From positions 6,242 to 70,241 of the forward strand of contig DKSD01000068.1 in NCBI GenBank assembly GCA_002473165.1: a stretch of DNA of 64,000 nucleotides, in the 5' to 3' direction. Source of the stretch: Succinatimonas sp. UBA7265. GTDB lineage: Bacteria > Pseudomonadota > Gammaproteobacteria > Enterobacterales > Succinivibrionaceae. Shown piece after piece: positions 43,552 to 55,064 of this stretch; the first letter of the stretch is position 1; each line of letters opens with the position of its first letter. The notes beneath the pieces were generated by a model, which was not told the DNA's origin, did no database searches, and saw only the letters and a program-made list of their open reading frames with translations. A program made the translations under genes and the position numbers.

Positions 43552-45177
43552 ATGGCAGGGATAGGCAACACACTGCAGCTGCGCCAGACACAGCGCCAGA
43601 GCATGGTCCTGACCCCGCAGATGCAGCAGGCCATCAAACTGCTGCAGCTTTCCACGCTGGATCTGCGCCAGGAGATCGAACAGGCTGTAGAGCAGAATCC
43701 CATGCTCGAGATCGCCGAAGACACCGCCGCTGACAATTTTGAATCCTACGAAAGCCTCTCCGAGCGCGAGCAGCAGTCCGACAGCCAAGACGACTTCAAC
43801 CCCTTTGACGACGACGCCTCGGTAAAATCCGCCGACAGCGCCCTGTCAGGCAACGGCAGCGACGGAGCGCTGTCCTTCGATCAGGACACAAGAGCGCTGT
43901 CTCCCGAGGCCCAAAGGGCCGATGAGGAACACGAAATCCGCCAGGAAATCACCGCGGATCGCGAAAACGGGGATCAGACAGGAACGTCCGACGACAGCTA
44001 TTCGGCCTCAGGCAGCGAGCGCAATTCGCTTTCCGTGCGCCGCGGCTCCGTGCTTTCAGGAGCCGACACCGTCTATGAAGGCGAAACCATAGAGACGCTC
44101 CAGGATCATCTGCGCGAGCAGCTGGACTGTTCGCCGTTGCAGGGGGCGGACTACCGCATCGCCGAATACATCATCGACGGCATAGACGAATCAGGTTATT
44201 TCAGGGAACCTTTAGCTGAGATAGCCGCGCTGGTGGCGCGCGAATACCCGGGCACAGACGCTGACGATGTCACGAGCGTGCTCAAGCTGGTGCAGCATTA
44301 CGATCCGCTGGGCATTGCCTCGCGCGGTCCGCAGGAATACATCCGCATCCAGCTTGGGGAAAAACCGCAGTCGCCGGCCCGGGATCTGGCTCTTAAAATG
44401 ACCGGCGATTATTTTGAGCAGCTGCTCAAGCATGACTACCGCACTTTGTGCAGCCGGCTTGGCGTCAAAGAACCCCAGCTTAAAGCGGCCTACGATCTCA
44501 TCCAGACCCTTAACCCGCGCCCGGGCACTTTCACCTCCAGGGAAAAAGCGCAGTTCGTCATCCCGGATGTGCTCGTCGAGAAAAAGGACGGGCGCTATGT
44601 CGCCAGGCTCAACCCTGACTGCCTGCCCAAAGTGCAGTTAAACGAGCAGTACCGCCGCCTGGCCGCCAGCGCCACCTCAGAACGCGATCGCAAGTTCTTC
44701 TCGGCAAGCCTTTCTGATGCCAACAGCTTCTTAAGCAGCATTGAGAAACGCAATGAAACGCTGATCAAAGTCGCCAGCTTCATTGTGGAAAGCCAGCAGG
44801 ACTTTATGGAATACGGCCCGGGCGCGCTGCACCCCATGGTGCTCAACGATGTCGCCGTCGCCGTGGAGCGCCACGAGTCCACCGTCTCGAGGATCACCAC
44901 CTCTAAATACATGCACACGCCCCAGGGCACGTTTGAGCTCAAATATTTTTTCTCATCCAAGGTGAGCACCGATGACGGCGGCAGCGCCTCGGCCACTGCC
45001 ATCCAGACCCGCATCCGCGAGCTCATTTCCGGGGAAAACCCGCGTAAGCCTTTATCTGACAGCAAGATAGCCGATCTGCTTTCAAAGGAGGGCTTTATGG
45101 TGGCGCGCCGCACCGTGGCGAAGTACCGCGAGCTGCTGCAAATCCTGCCTTCATCGCAGCGCAAACGTCTGGTGTGA
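43552..45177 (+). CDS. rpoN: RNA polymerase sigma-54 factor
   Basis: A 541-residue sigma-54. Region I (LRQTQRQSMVLTPQMQQAIKLLQLS) is at the N-terminus, followed by an acidic Asp/Glu/Ser-rich region II (about 60-165), a core-binding region (about 190-300), and a C-terminal HTH and the RpoN box ARRTVAKYREL at 517-527. It directs transcription at -24/-12 promoters with NtrC-type activators. Followed by hpf, ptsN and rapZ, the usual nitrogen-PTS cluster. The acidic region II is somewhat longer than in E. coli (477 residues total), explaining the size. Confidence 0.97.
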   Translation: MAGIGNTLQLRQTQRQSMVLTPQMQQAIKLLQLSTLDLRQEIEQAVEQNPMLEIAEDTAADNFESYESLSEREQQSDSQDDFNPFDDDASVKSADSALSGNGSDGALSFDQDTRALSPEAQRADEEHEIRQEITADRENGDQTGTSDDSYSASGSERNSLSVRRGSVLSGADTVYEGETIETLQDHLREQLDCSPLQGADYRIAEYIIDGIDESGYFREPLAEIAALVAREYPGTDADDVTSVLKLVQHYDPLGIASRGPQEYIRIQLGEKPQSPARDLALKMTGDYFEQLLKHDYRTLCSRLGVKEPQLKAAYDLIQTLNPRPGTFTSREKAQFVIPDVLVEKKDGRYVARLNPDCLPKVQLNEQYRRLAASATSERDRKFFSASLSDANSFLSSIEKRNETLIKVASFIVESQQDFMEYGPGALHPMVLNDVAVAVERHESTVSRITTSKYMHTPQGTFELKYFFSSKVSTDDGGSASATAIQTRIRELISGENPRKPLSDSKIADLLSKEGFMVARRTVAKYRELLQILPSSQRKRLV

Positions 45178-45248
45178 TTTCCTGCACATTTTTCAGGCCG
45201 TTATGCGATTTTTTTGCAACGGCCGCGCAAAAAACTTTGATCGGAGCG

Positions 45249-45278
45249 TTGTTATTGCCCTAAAAAACCCTCTATGAT
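45249..45278 (+). promoter_or_regulatory. Candidate hpf promoter
   Basis: TTGTTA, 18 bases, TATGAT, about 65 bases upstream of the hpf start. A GGCCGTT / AACGGCC hairpin (45196-45224) with no T-run lies just before it. Confidence 0.5.
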
Positions 45279-45342
45279 GAAACTGCATACGGAAAAAACC
45301 TGTTAACCCGTTATCCGGGACGCCGGATTAAGGAAGAAGAAT

Positions 45343-45630
45343 ATGCAGTTAAAAATCCAAGGTGTGGGCATAAAGCTTACTGACGCTCTTAAAGACTACG
45401 TCACCGACAAGTTCAAAAAGCTCGAGCGCAAAGGAGATATCATCACTTCGATCAGTGTGACCTTAACTGTTGACAATCTGACACATATTGCCAAGGCTGA
45501 TCTCGCGGTCACCGGCAGCAACCTGCACACCGAAGCCGAGGCGGAAAGCATGTATCCGGCCATTGACGGCCTTATAGACAAGGTGGACCGCCAGCTCGTC
45601 AAGTACAAGGAAAAACTCAAGCAGGAATAA
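45343..45630 (+). CDS. hpf: Ribosome hibernation promoting factor, short form
   Basis: A 95-residue HPF (YhbH) that helps form 100S ribosome dimers in stationary phase. It matches the short family form (MQLKIQGVGIKLTDALKDYV, KFKKLERKGD, TEAEAESMYPAIDGLIDKVDRQL). ATG after AAGGAAGAAG. It is between rpoN and ptsN as in E. coli and has its own promoter and a terminator. Confidence 0.94.
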   Translation: MQLKIQGVGIKLTDALKDYVTDKFKKLERKGDIITSISVTLTVDNLTHIAKADLAVTGSNLHTEAEAESMYPAIDGLIDKVDRQLVKYKEKLKQE

Positions 45631-45658
45631 TTCCGCTCTGAACTGATTTGAGTTCCTG

Positions 45659-45682
45659 ATGCCCCGATTCCGTACGGGGCAT
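45659..45682 (+). terminator. Possible terminator after hpf
   Basis: ATGCCCCG / CGGGGCAT stem of 8 bp with an 8-base loop, followed by a T-rich but broken stretch. Weaker than the other terminators. Confidence 0.55.
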
Positions 45683-45779
45683 TTGCTTGCCCGCTGCTTT
45701 AATCCCCGCCTTATAAAATCGGCTATCATCATCTTAAAAGCGGCTTATGCCGCATACGTATTAGCCGGGACTGCGCGCC

Positions 45780-46301
45780 TTGAAAACACTGCCTGACACC
45801 CTGATCCTCTCGCCCTTGTTCTGCTTCTCCAAAAAAAAGCTGTTTGAGGAGATCGCCGAGAGCGCCTCAGTGCTGCTTGATGTCAGCTGCGAGAGCCTCA
45901 TCAACGCGCTCAATGATCGCGAGGCATGCGGCACAACCTATTTTTGCAGCGGCGCCGCCATGCCCCATGCGCTGGTGCCCGGAGCGTCGCGGACCCTCGG
46001 GGTGCTTGCCATCCTCGATACCCCGGTAGGCTTCAATTCCATAGACGCCGATCCGCAGAAGATCGATGTCGCCTGCACTTTTTTTATCTCAGATCGCGAT
46101 GACTGCGAGAAGATCACCAAACTGCTCGAGCAGGTGGCCGCGGCGTTTTCCAACCAGGATCTGCTCAATTCGCTGCGCATTGCCCGCAATGAAGAGTGGA
46201 AGATCAGAAAAGTGCTGGAACAGGCGGATCTGCTGCTGTCCGGCCAGGATCAGGACACTGACAGCGCTTCGCATGAAGAGCAAGGTGAGGTGATGCCATG
46301 A
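45780..46301 (+). CDS. ptsN: PTS IIA-like nitrogen regulatory protein
   Basis: A 173-residue EIIA-Ntr. The phospho-accepting histidine is His63 in AAMPHALVPG. It takes phosphate from NPr, and in E. coli regulates K+ uptake and other processes. Sequence around the histidine is divergent from E. coli (which has GIAIPHGKL). The TTG start at 45780 follows GGGA. Stops four bases into rapZ (ATGA). The NPr gene ptsO, which follows rapZ in E. coli, is missing here. Confidence 0.9.
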   Translation: MKTLPDTLILSPLFCFSKKKLFEEIAESASVLLDVSCESLINALNDREACGTTYFCSGAAMPHALVPGASRTLGVLAILDTPVGFNSIDADPQKIDVACTFFISDRDDCEKITKLLEQVAAAFSNQDLLNSLRIARNEEWKIRKVLEQADLLLSGQDQDTDSASHEEQGEVMP

Positions 46302-47179
46302 GCAAAGTTCAGCTGTTTGTCATTTCAGGCCGCTCGGGCTCGGGGAAAACCGTGGCTTTGCGGGTGCTGGAGGATTTGGGTTTTTACTGCATAGACAACC
46401 TGCCGGCTATGTTCCTGGGCAAGCTGATCCCGCTTGCCAAAGAGCATTACCCCAGGCTTGCGGTATCCATAGACATCCGCACCATTCTCTACAGCACGGA
46501 ACGCGATCACGCCCAGATCAGCGAGCTCTACCGCCAAGCCCGCCACGATCCCGACATCCGCAGCACGATCATCTACCTCGACGCCGATGATCAGGTGCTG
46601 GTAAAGCGTTATTCGGAAACCCGCAGGCTGCACCCGCTCTCGCAGAAATCCATGTCGCTTGACGAGGCTATCCGCGCTGAAAGCGAAATGCTCATGCGCA
46701 TCTCCTCAGTGGCCGATCTGCGCCTGGACACCACGTCCATGTCCGTGCACGCGCTGGCAAACCAGATAACCACCCTGGTGCAGGGAGTACCGGAGAAGAA
46801 ACTCATCATCATCTTTGAATCATTTGGCTTCAAGGACGGCATTGCCCGCGACGCTGACTTCGTGTTCGATTCCCGCTTCCTGCCCAACCCTTTTTGGGAT
46901 CGCAGCCTGCGCAATTACACCGGGCTGGATCAGCCGGTGATCGACTTCTTTAAACAGCACCCTGAAACCGATCGCTTCATCGATCAGATAGACAGTTTCC
47001 TCTCCTGCTGGCTCGACAGCATCGAAAAGAGCAACCGCTCGTATCTGACCGTCGCCGTCGGCTGCACCGGAGGGCGCCACCGCAGCGTCTATATCGCGCA
47101 GTCGCTGCACGATCGCTTTATTAAGCGCGGCATCGCCGCGCAGGTGCGCCACCGCTCGCTGATGAAAGAGCAGCCTTAG
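46298..47179 (+). CDS. rapZ: RNase adapter protein RapZ
   Basis: A 293-residue P-loop protein with the Walker A ISGRSGSGKTVALRVLEDLGFYCIDNLP at the start and the C-terminal GCTGGRHRSVYIAQ motif. RapZ brings RNase E to the GlmZ small RNA and so controls glucosamine-6-phosphate synthase, and binds GlcN6P. Translation is coupled to ptsN. The C-terminal domain GESFGFKDGIARDADFVFDSR... is family-typical. It is the last of the rpoN-hpf-ptsN-rapZ run; the next gene is convergent rsmD. Confidence 0.95.
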   Translation: MSKVQLFVISGRSGSGKTVALRVLEDLGFYCIDNLPAMFLGKLIPLAKEHYPRLAVSIDIRTILYSTERDHAQISELYRQARHDPDIRSTIIYLDADDQVLVKRYSETRRLHPLSQKSMSLDEAIRAESEMLMRISSVADLRLDTTSMSVHALANQITTLVQGVPEKKLIIIFESFGFKDGIARDADFVFDSRFLPNPFWDRSLRNYTGLDQPVIDFFKQHPETDRFIDQIDSFLSCWLDSIEKSNRSYLTVAVGCTGGRHRSVYIAQSLHDRFIKRGIAAQVRHRSLMKEQP

Positions 47180-47193
47180 GCAAGGCCCCTGCG

Positions 47194-47766
47194 TTAAAAC
47201 AGCAGCGAGCTCCTGGTCCACAGCGCGAACCTGACCTGACCTGCTGTATCCTCACGCAGCACTTCATACCCGGGCACGCTCAGGGCGGAACCTGAGCTGA
47301 TTTCCACATAGAGCTGCGACAGGTTAGTGACAAGGTTGCGTTTAAGCAGCAGCTTCAGGCAGTCGCTTAACAGAGTCCCGCTTTGATAGGGTGGATCTGC
47401 AAAGACGATGTCAAAAGAGCCTGAAACCTCTTTGAGGAAGCTTAAAGCGTCCTGGTTTACCGCCATAATGCGGCTTAGTTTCATGGACTGGATGACGCTC
47501 TCAAGGTTTTGCGCGTTCTTAGGATCTTTTTCGACGAGCACCACATCCGCGGCGCCGCGGGAAAGCGCTTCTATGCCTAAAGCTCCGCTGCCTGCGAAGA
47601 GATCTAGCACCCGGGCTCCGGCAAAGCTGCCGTCAAGCCAGCTGAAAACCGTCTCGCGCACGCGATCCGGCGTCGGGCGCAGCCCCGGAAGATCGAGCAC
47701 CGGCAAAGTCCTGCCCCGAAGCGAGCCGCCGATGATCCTGACGTGATTTTCAGCCCCTGTCTGCAT
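47194..47766 (-). CDS. rsmD: 16S rRNA (guanine966-N2)-methyltransferase
   Basis: A 190-residue SAM-dependent methyltransferase. Motif I VLDLFAGSGALGIEALSRGA, the catalytic FADPPY (RsmD type) and the N-terminal RIIGGSLRGR are visible. It modifies G966 of 16S rRNA. Divergent from ftsY as in E. coli, 192 bp gap with AT-rich promoters on the plus side. Confidence 0.93.
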   Translation of the reverse strand: MQTGAENHVRIIGGSLRGRTLPVLDLPGLRPTPDRVRETVFSWLDGSFAGARVLDLFAGSGALGIEALSRGAADVVLVEKDPKNAQNLESVIQSMKLSRIMAVNQDALSFLKEVSGSFDIVFADPPYQSGTLLSDCLKLLLKRNLVTNLSQLYVEISSGSALSVPGYEVLREDTAGQVRFALWTRSSLLF

Positions 47767-47958
47767 TTTTTGTCCCGTAATGTTGAACGTACTGAGTTAA
47801 TTCTTGCATATTCGGGCACTTGCATAAAGTTTTATATATCACACCTCAAGCTGCCTGCCCGCTATTAAGCCCTTTGCCCGCCCTTAAAGTAAAATATCAA
47901 AGTTGCCCCGGTGCGGGCCTGCGGCATGGAGCTGCAGGGATGATCTTGCGGAGAGCGT

Positions 47959-49092
47959 ATGTCAGCTTCCTTTTTCGGCCTGTTCAAAAAGAAGAAACCC
48001 CAGGACAGCCAAACGCCTGAAAGCGGATCTGAAACACAGGCACAGCCAGCTAAAAGCCAGGCGGCTGCGGTTAATCCGGAGATAAAGCCCGCCGCCTCTG
48101 ATGCGGCGGCAGCCAAGCCTCAGGAACAGACTGCGGCTAAAAACGGCGCTCAAAGCGCCACTCAGCCTGAAAACGGCAAAAGTTCGTTTTTCTCCAGGCT
48201 GCGCCGCACCCGCGAAAACCTTTCCTACGGCCTGGAGGCGCTGGTCAAAGGCCGCAAGATCGACGACGATCTCTTTGAGGATCTCGAAACCTCGCTGTTA
48301 ACTGCCGATCTGGGCGTGGAGACGACCGAACGCATCATCGAGAAGCTGCGCTCTGAATGCAAGCTGCGCGCGCTTCACGACGCCGCGGCGCTTAAGGAAA
48401 GCCTCAACAGCCTGCTGTGCTCGATCCTTGAACCCTGCTCCTCGCCGCTGACACCCGAACGCAGTGACGGCAAACCTTTTGTCATCCTCATGATCGGCGT
48501 CAACGGCGCCGGCAAGACCACCACCATCGGAAAACTGGCCTTAAAATTTAAAGCCCAGGGCAAAAAAGTCATGCTGGCCGCAGGCGACACGTTCCGCGCC
48601 GCGGCGGTCGAACAGCTGCTGCAATGGGGCGAGCACACCGGTGTGCCGGTTATCCATCAGGAAACCGGATCTGACAGCGCCTCGGTCATTTACGACGCCT
48701 TAAGCGCCGCCACCGCCCGCCATGCCGACATCCTTATCTGCGACACCGCAGGCAGGCTGCAAAACAAAGAAAACCTCATGGACGAGCTGCGCAAAATCGT
48801 CCGCGTCATGAAAAAACTCGACAGTAAAGCGCCCAACGAAGTCCTGATGGTGCTGGACTCCACCACCGGCCAGAACGCCGTCTCCCAGGTGCGCCTGTTC
48901 AACAAGGCCGTGCCGATCACCGGGCTGGCGCTGACGAAGCTTGACGGCACTGCCAAAGGCGGCGTGGTCTTTGCGCTCTGCGATGAATTCCGCATCCCGG
49001 TGCGTTTTGTCGGCATTGGCGAGAAAACCGAGGATCTGCGCGAATTCGACGCCGCCGCTTTTACGAAAGCGCTGACAGCTGACGCTGAATGA
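47959..49092 (+). CDS. ftsY: Signal recognition particle receptor FtsY
   Basis: A 377-residue SRP GTPase receptor. After a lysine-rich start (MSASFFGLFKKKKP) is a low-complexity acidic/Ala/Gln A region (about 15-75), then the N domain (FSRLRRTRENLSYGLEAL) and the G domain with G1 GVNGAGKTTTIGKLA, DTFRAAAVEQL, and DTAGR. It brings ribosome-SRP complexes to the Sec translocon. In E. coli it heads ftsY-ftsE-ftsX and rpoH follows; here rpoH is next, with ftsE and ftsX absent. Confidence 0.96.
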   Translation: MSASFFGLFKKKKPQDSQTPESGSETQAQPAKSQAAAVNPEIKPAASDAAAAKPQEQTAAKNGAQSATQPENGKSSFFSRLRRTRENLSYGLEALVKGRKIDDDLFEDLETSLLTADLGVETTERIIEKLRSECKLRALHDAAALKESLNSLLCSILEPCSSPLTPERSDGKPFVILMIGVNGAGKTTTIGKLALKFKAQGKKVMLAAGDTFRAAAVEQLLQWGEHTGVPVIHQETGSDSASVIYDALSAATARHADILICDTAGRLQNKENLMDELRKIVRVMKKLDSKAPNEVLMVLDSTTGQNAVSQVRLFNKAVPITGLALTKLDGTAKGGVVFALCDEFRIPVRFVGIGEKTEDLREFDAAAFTKALTADAE

Positions 49093-49113
49093 TCATGGAA
49101 TTTGGCACTGACG

Positions 49114-50106
49114 ATGAGTGAGGCAGATCTTAAAAGCCAGGACGGACCGTCTTCTCCAGAGCAGCATATGATGCTTGCGCCTGTAGGTAACCTTGAAAGC
49201 TACGTTCGGGTTATCAATCAGGTGCCGATGCTCGAGGAGGAGGATGAGCGCAACCTCGCGCGCCGCCTGCGCGATTACGGCGACATTGAAGCCGCCCGCA
49301 AGCTCGTGCTCTCCCATCTGCGCCTCGTGGTGAGCGTGGCCCGCGGCTACGCCGGCTACGGTCTGCCGATCGCCGATCTCATCCAGGAAGGCAACATCGG
49401 GCTGATGAAAGCCGTCAAACACTTCGATCCGGAAGTCGGCGGGCGCCTGGCGGCTTTCGCCGTCCACTGGATCAAGGCCGAGATCCACGATTACGTCATC
49501 AAAAACTGGCGCATGGTCAAAGTCGCCACCACGAAAGCCCAGCGCAAACTCTTCTTCAAGCTCAGGCAGAACAAGAAACACCTGGGCTGGTTTACTCAGG
49601 GCGAACGCGAAAAGGTAGCCAATGATTTGGATGTCTCAGCCAAGGATGTGGCTGAGATGGAAACCCGCCTTGCCGGGCAGGATATCGGCTTTGAAGGCTC
49701 TGATGATGACGATTCAGATTCTAGAAGCTTTGCTCCGGCGGCCTACCTTGAGGACGAAAATTCCAACTTTGCCAGCAGCTTTGAAAACAAAGACTACCAG
49801 AGCTTTGAGCTGGAAAAATTAGGCACCGCGCTCTCAGAGCTTGATGAGCGCACCCGCACCGTCATCCAAAAGCGCTGGCTCGATGAGAAAAAGGCCACGC
49901 TGCAGGAGCTCTCAGACGAACTGCACGTCTCCATTGAAAGGGTAAGGCAGATAGAAGCGGCCGGGCTTAAGAAGATGAAAGCCATGCTCGTAAGCAATGG
50001 GGTTACCGATCCCGAGCCTCAGGAAAAAGCGCTGCCGGCAGCCGTCTCCAAAAAAACGGCCAAACCTGCCAAACGCAAAAACAAAAGCGCCATGGACAAG
50101 GCTTAA
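49114..50106 (+). CDS. rpoH: Heat-shock sigma factor RpoH (sigma-32) with Lys-rich tail
   Basis: A ~330-residue sigma-32. Regions 2.1-2.4 ([46 protein letters not shown]), the RpoH box-like [18 protein letters not shown], and region 4 ([29 protein letters not shown]) align with E. coli RpoH. It activates chaperone and protease genes. A basic extension of about 35 residues ([20 protein letters not shown]) is added beyond the usual end. ATG at 49114 is preferred to the TTG at 49102, but neither has a good ribosome site. The next gene upstream, ftsY, ends 9-21 bases before. Ends in a bidirectional terminator. Confidence 0.94.
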   Translation: MSEADLKSQDGPSSPEQHMMLAPVGNLESYVRVINQVPMLEEEDERNLARRLRDYGDIEAARKLVLSHLRLVVSVARGYAGYGLPIADLIQEGNIGLMKAVKHFDPEVGGRLAAFAVHWIKAEIHDYVIKNWRMVKVATTKAQRKLFFKLRQNKKHLGWFTQGEREKVANDLDVSAKDVAEMETRLAGQDIGFEGSDDDDSDSRSFAPAAYLEDENSNFASSFENKDYQSFELEKLGTALSELDERTRTVIQKRWLDEKKATLQELSDELHVSIERVRQIEAAGLKKMKAMLVSNGVTDPEPQEKALPAAVSKKTAKPAKRKNKSAMDKA

Positions 50107-50114
50107 GGCGTAAA

Positions 50115-50145
50115 AAAAGGACTTCAAAATGAAGTCCTTTTCTTA
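50115..50145. terminator. Bidirectional terminator between rpoH and the atp operon
   Basis: AAAAGGACTTCA (50115-50126), loop AAA, TGAAGTCCTTTT (50130-50141); T-run on both strands. Between it and the atpC stop is a run with CAGCCTTTT repeated. Confidence 0.9.
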
Positions 50146-50208
50146 TAATCAAACAGCCTTTTAGCAGCTTTTAGACAACCAAAAGGTAACCATTTGGCAG
50201 CCTTTTGC

Positions 50209-50637
50209 TTACTTTCTTCTGTTCCTGGCGATATTCGCCACCTTGAGCTGTGCCATAGCGTCTGCAAGCCTTGCCAAAGCAGCGTTGTAATCGACGTCGC
50301 CGGTGCTGTGCTTGTTGATCGCCTCTTTGGCGGCAAGCATAGCCTCTTTGGCCTTGGCCTCATCGATGTCATCAGCCCTCAGGGCAGTGTCTGCCAGGAT
50401 GGTGGTGGTCTCAGGCTGAACCTCAAGCACACCGCCTGCCAGGTAGATCTGATCTTCCTTGTCATTGACATCCACCAGCAACACCATGCCGGTCTTGATG
50501 GTGGTCAGGAGCGGGGCGTGTCCGTACCTGATACCGAGCTCGCCTTCGCTGCCGGTGACTCTCACGGACTTGACCTTGCCTGAGTAGAGAGAGCCGGTGG
50601 CGCTCACTACCTCAAGCTGAAATGCGAATGTGTCCAT
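50209..50637 (-). CDS. atpC: ATP synthase F1 subunit epsilon
   Basis: A 142-residue epsilon subunit: N-terminal beta sandwich (FQLEVVSATGSLYSGKVKSVRVTGSEGELGIRYGHAPLLT) and a C-terminal helical hairpin (AKEAMLAAKEAINKH). It links rotation to inhibition of hydrolysis. Last gene of atpIBEFHAGDC on the minus strand, 17 bases after atpD. Confidence 0.95.
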   Translation of the reverse strand: MDTFAFQLEVVSATGSLYSGKVKSVRVTGSEGELGIRYGHAPLLTTIKTGMVLLVDVNDKEDQIYLAGGVLEVQPETTTILADTALRADDIDEAKAKEAMLAAKEAINKHSTGDVDYNAALARLADAMAQLKVANIARNRRK

Positions 50638-50654
50638 CTCGCCTCTCCTTTGGA

Positions 50655-52079
<1,425 letters not shown>

Positions 52080-52087
52080 TTAAATCC

Positions 52088-52951
52088 TTAAACAGCAGCG
52101 GCGCCGGAAACAATGTCATTGAGTTCCATTGTGATGCTCGACTGACGTGCCTTGTTGTACTCAAGCTGCAGATCGTCTACCAAAGACTCTGCGTTATCCG
52201 TAGCCGCCTTCATGGCAACCATGCGTGCTGACTGTTCTGATGCCAGATTCTCAAGAACCGCCTGGTAGATCATCTGCTGGATGTATCTGTCCAAAACCAC
52301 ATCGAGGATGGATTCAGGACCCGGTTCATACAGGTAGTCCCAGTAGCGCTGGGCCACCTTTTCATCACCGGTTTTCTCCAGAGGCAGCACTTGCTTTACC
52401 GTCGGGAGCTGCACCATGGTGTTCTTGAACAGGTTGAACGCCACATAAACCGCATCAACTTCGCCCTTCATATAAGCGTCGGTTACGACCTTGACGGCGC
52501 CTACCAGCTTTTCAGGAGCCGGATTGTCGCCAAAGCCGCTGTGCTGGGCGATTACATCCAGCCCGCCGCGGGAAAAGAAGCCTGAGGCCTTGGACCCTAA
52601 AAGGGCGATCTTGACGCCAACCCCCTTCTTCTTCTGTTCTTCAATGTCATGAAAAACTTTCCTGAAGAGGTTGATGTTAAGCCCGCCGCAAAGTCCGCGG
52701 TCAGTTGAAACGATCACGTAAGCCACATTCTTTACCGGCCTTGCGACCATGTAAGGATGGTGGAACTCACTGTGGCTGGCCGCGATGTGTCCGATGATGC
52801 GCATAAGCCCCATCGAATAGGGACGGCTGCCGGACATCTTGTCCTGCGCTTTGCGCATTTTCGATGCGGCAACCATCTGCATGGCACTGGTGATCTTCTG
52901 AGTGTTTTTTACGCTCGAGATCTTAGTGCGTATTTCCTTTCCGCCGGCCAT
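52088..52951 (-). CDS. atpG: ATP synthase F1 subunit gamma
   Basis: A 287-residue central shaft subunit ([36 protein letters not shown] at the start, [36 protein letters not shown] at the end). It turns inside the alpha3beta3 ring. 8 bases after atpA. Confidence 0.96.
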   Translation of the reverse strand: MAGGKEIRTKISSVKNTQKITSAMQMVAASKMRKAQDKMSGSRPYSMGLMRIIGHIAASHSEFHHPYMVARPVKNVAYVIVSTDRGLCGGLNINLFRKVFHDIEEQKKKGVGVKIALLGSKASGFFSRGGLDVIAQHSGFGDNPAPEKLVGAVKVVTDAYMKGEVDAVYVAFNLFKNTMVQLPTVKQVLPLEKTGDEKVAQRYWDYLYEPGPESILDVVLDRYIQQMIYQAVLENLASEQSARMVAMKAATDNAESLVDDLQLEYNKARQSSITMELNDIVSGAAAV

Positions 52952-52959
52952 ATCCGCTC

Positions 52960-54501
52960 CTAATAGGTCTGAGTAGACTTGAACTGCGTGATGATCTCAG
53001 TCAGCTGTTTGACCACATCATCGTTGTAGTCAGGCTTCTCTTCGATTGCATCAAGCACCTTGCCGTACTTGGAATGACCAAACTCGAGCAGCGCTTTCTC
53101 AAAAGCGGAGATCTTCTTGAGGTCAACATCCTCAAGGAAACCGCGCTCCGCGGCGAAAATCACCAAAGCCTGTTCAGAGACCGACAGCGGAGAATACTGC
53201 GGCTGCTTCATCAGTTCGGTAACCTTCTGGCCGTGATTGAGCTGCTTGCGGGTGGCTTCATCCAGATCAGATGAAAACTGCGAGAATGCAGCCAGCTCAC
53301 GGTACTGCGCCAGAGCGGTACGAATGCCGCCTGAGAGCTTCTTAATAACCTTGGTCTGGGCACTGCCGCCGACACGGGACACCGAGATGCCAGGATCCAC
53401 AGCAGGGCGGTTGCCTGCGTTGAACATGCTGGTGGTCAGGAAGATCTGGCCGTCGGTGATCGAAATAACGTTGGTCGGAATAAATGCCGAAACGTCACCT
53501 GCCTGAGTCTCGATGATCGGCAGAGCGGTCAGTGAACCGGTCTTGCCTTTCACTTTGCCGCCTGAAAGCTTCTCGAGATACTCGGCATTGACACGCGCCG
53601 CTCTCTCAAGCAGTCTTGAATGCAGGTAGAAAACGTCGCCAGGGTAAGCCTCACGCCCAGGCGGACGGCGCAGCAGCAGCGAAATCTGGCGGTAAGCCAC
53701 AGCGTGCTTTGACAGATCGTCATAAACGATGAGCGCATCCTCGCCGTGATCCATGAAATACTCGCCCATGGCGCAGCCTGCGTATGGGGCGATGTACTGC
53801 AATGCAGCGGTGTCAGCGGCTGATGCCACCACCACGATGGTGTGATCCAAAGCGCCGTAATCGGCAAGCTTCTTCACCACGCCGGCGATCGTGGATGCCT
53901 TCTGGCCGATGGCCACATAAATGCACCTGACGCCTGATTTCTTTTGGTTGATGATGGTGTCGATGGCCAGCGCGGTCTTGCCGACCTGGCGGTCGCCGAT
54001 GATCAGCTCACGCTGACCGCGGCCGATCGGGATCATGGAGTCGACTGACTTGTAACCTGTCTGAATAGGCTGATTGACGCCCTGGCGCGCGATCACGCCC
54101 GGAGCGATCTTCTCAACCGGGTAGAAACCGTCATTGGCGATGGGACCTTTGCCGTCAACCGGCTCGCCCAACGCATTCACCACTCGGCCCAGCATTGCAT
54201 TGCCGACCGGGACGTTCAAAATCTTGCCGGTGCTCTTAACCTTCATTCCCTCCGACAGGGCGGTATAAGGTCCTAAGACAATGGCACCGACGGAATCCCT
54301 TTCAAGGTTCAGCGCAAGGCCGTAAAGATCATTGCCGAAGTCGAGCATTTCGCCCTGCATGACGTTGGCAAGACCATGGATCCTGACAATACCGTCATTC
54401 AGCGAGACGATCGTCCCTTCGTCACGGGCCTCAGTTACAACCTTGAACTGCTGAATTCTCTCTTTAATGAGATCAGCAATTTCAGTTGAATTAAGCTGCA
54501 T
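52960..54501 (-). CDS. atpA: ATP synthase F1 subunit alpha
   Basis: A 513-residue subunit with Walker [16 protein letters not shown] and the conserved [14 protein letters not shown]. Forms the nucleotide-binding hexamer with beta. Same length as E. coli AtpA. Confidence 0.98.
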   Translation of the reverse strand: MQLNSTEIADLIKERIQQFKVVTEARDEGTIVSLNDGIVRIHGLANVMQGEMLDFGNDLYGLALNLERDSVGAIVLGPYTALSEGMKVKSTGKILNVPVGNAMLGRVVNALGEPVDGKGPIANDGFYPVEKIAPGVIARQGVNQPIQTGYKSVDSMIPIGRGQRELIIGDRQVGKTALAIDTIINQKKSGVRCIYVAIGQKASTIAGVVKKLADYGALDHTIVVVASAADTAALQYIAPYAGCAMGEYFMDHGEDALIVYDDLSKHAVAYRQISLLLRRPPGREAYPGDVFYLHSRLLERAARVNAEYLEKLSGGKVKGKTGSLTALPIIETQAGDVSAFIPTNVISITDGQIFLTTSMFNAGNRPAVDPGISVSRVGGSAQTKVIKKLSGGIRTALAQYRELAAFSQFSSDLDEATRKQLNHGQKVTELMKQPQYSPLSVSEQALVIFAAERGFLEDVDLKKISAFEKALLEFGHSKYGKVLDAIEEKPDYNDDVVKQLTEIITQFKSTQTY

Positions 54502-54515
54502 ATTTGTCCTTTTAT

Positions 54516-55046
54516 CTATCTGAGGGTGGAAGACAGTTCAGTTAAGCTGGTCTTCAGACTTGCATCGATAACTTTGTCACCGATCTTCAGCACGGCTCCG
54601 CCGATCAGCGAAGGATCGATTTTGCTGTGAAGATTGATGCTGCATCCGTATTTTTGGGAAAGCTTCGCTTTAAGCGGTTCCAAGTCCGCCGGGGCAAACT
54701 TTCTTGCAGAAATAAGCTCAACGTCCATGAGTTTGTCATGAGCGTTTCTCATGGCGGTAAAGAGCTCGTAAATCTGAGGCAAAACCTCAAATCTGCCGTT
54801 GGTCCCTAACACCCTGACAAAGTTCTCGCCTTCGGGAGTAAGCAGATCCTTGAGGAGCTTTACGAGTTCCTCGGACGCATCCTCACTGCTCGAAGAATTC
54901 TTGAGGAAGGCCAGATAGTACTGGTTGCTGCAGGCCTCGGACATCGCGCACAGCATGTTCTGCCACTCGTCGAGCTTTTGCTCTTCAAGTGCCAGTTTAA
55001 ACACAGCTTCCGCGTAAGGTCTGGCAACAGTTATGTTTTCAGCCAT
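54516..55046 (-). CDS. atpH: ATP synthase F1 subunit delta
   Basis: A 176-residue delta subunit ([45 protein letters not shown]). It joins the b stalk to the top of F1. 18 bases from atpF. Confidence 0.94.
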   Translation of the reverse strand: MAENITVARPYAEAVFKLALEEQKLDEWQNMLCAMSEACSNQYYLAFLKNSSSSEDASEELVKLLKDLLTPEGENFVRVLGTNGRFEVLPQIYELFTAMRNAHDKLMDVELISARKFAPADLEPLKAKLSQKYGCSINLHSKIDPSLIGGAVLKIGDKVIDASLKTSLTELSSTLR

Positions 55047-55064
55047 TTACTTCCTCCGGTGCGA

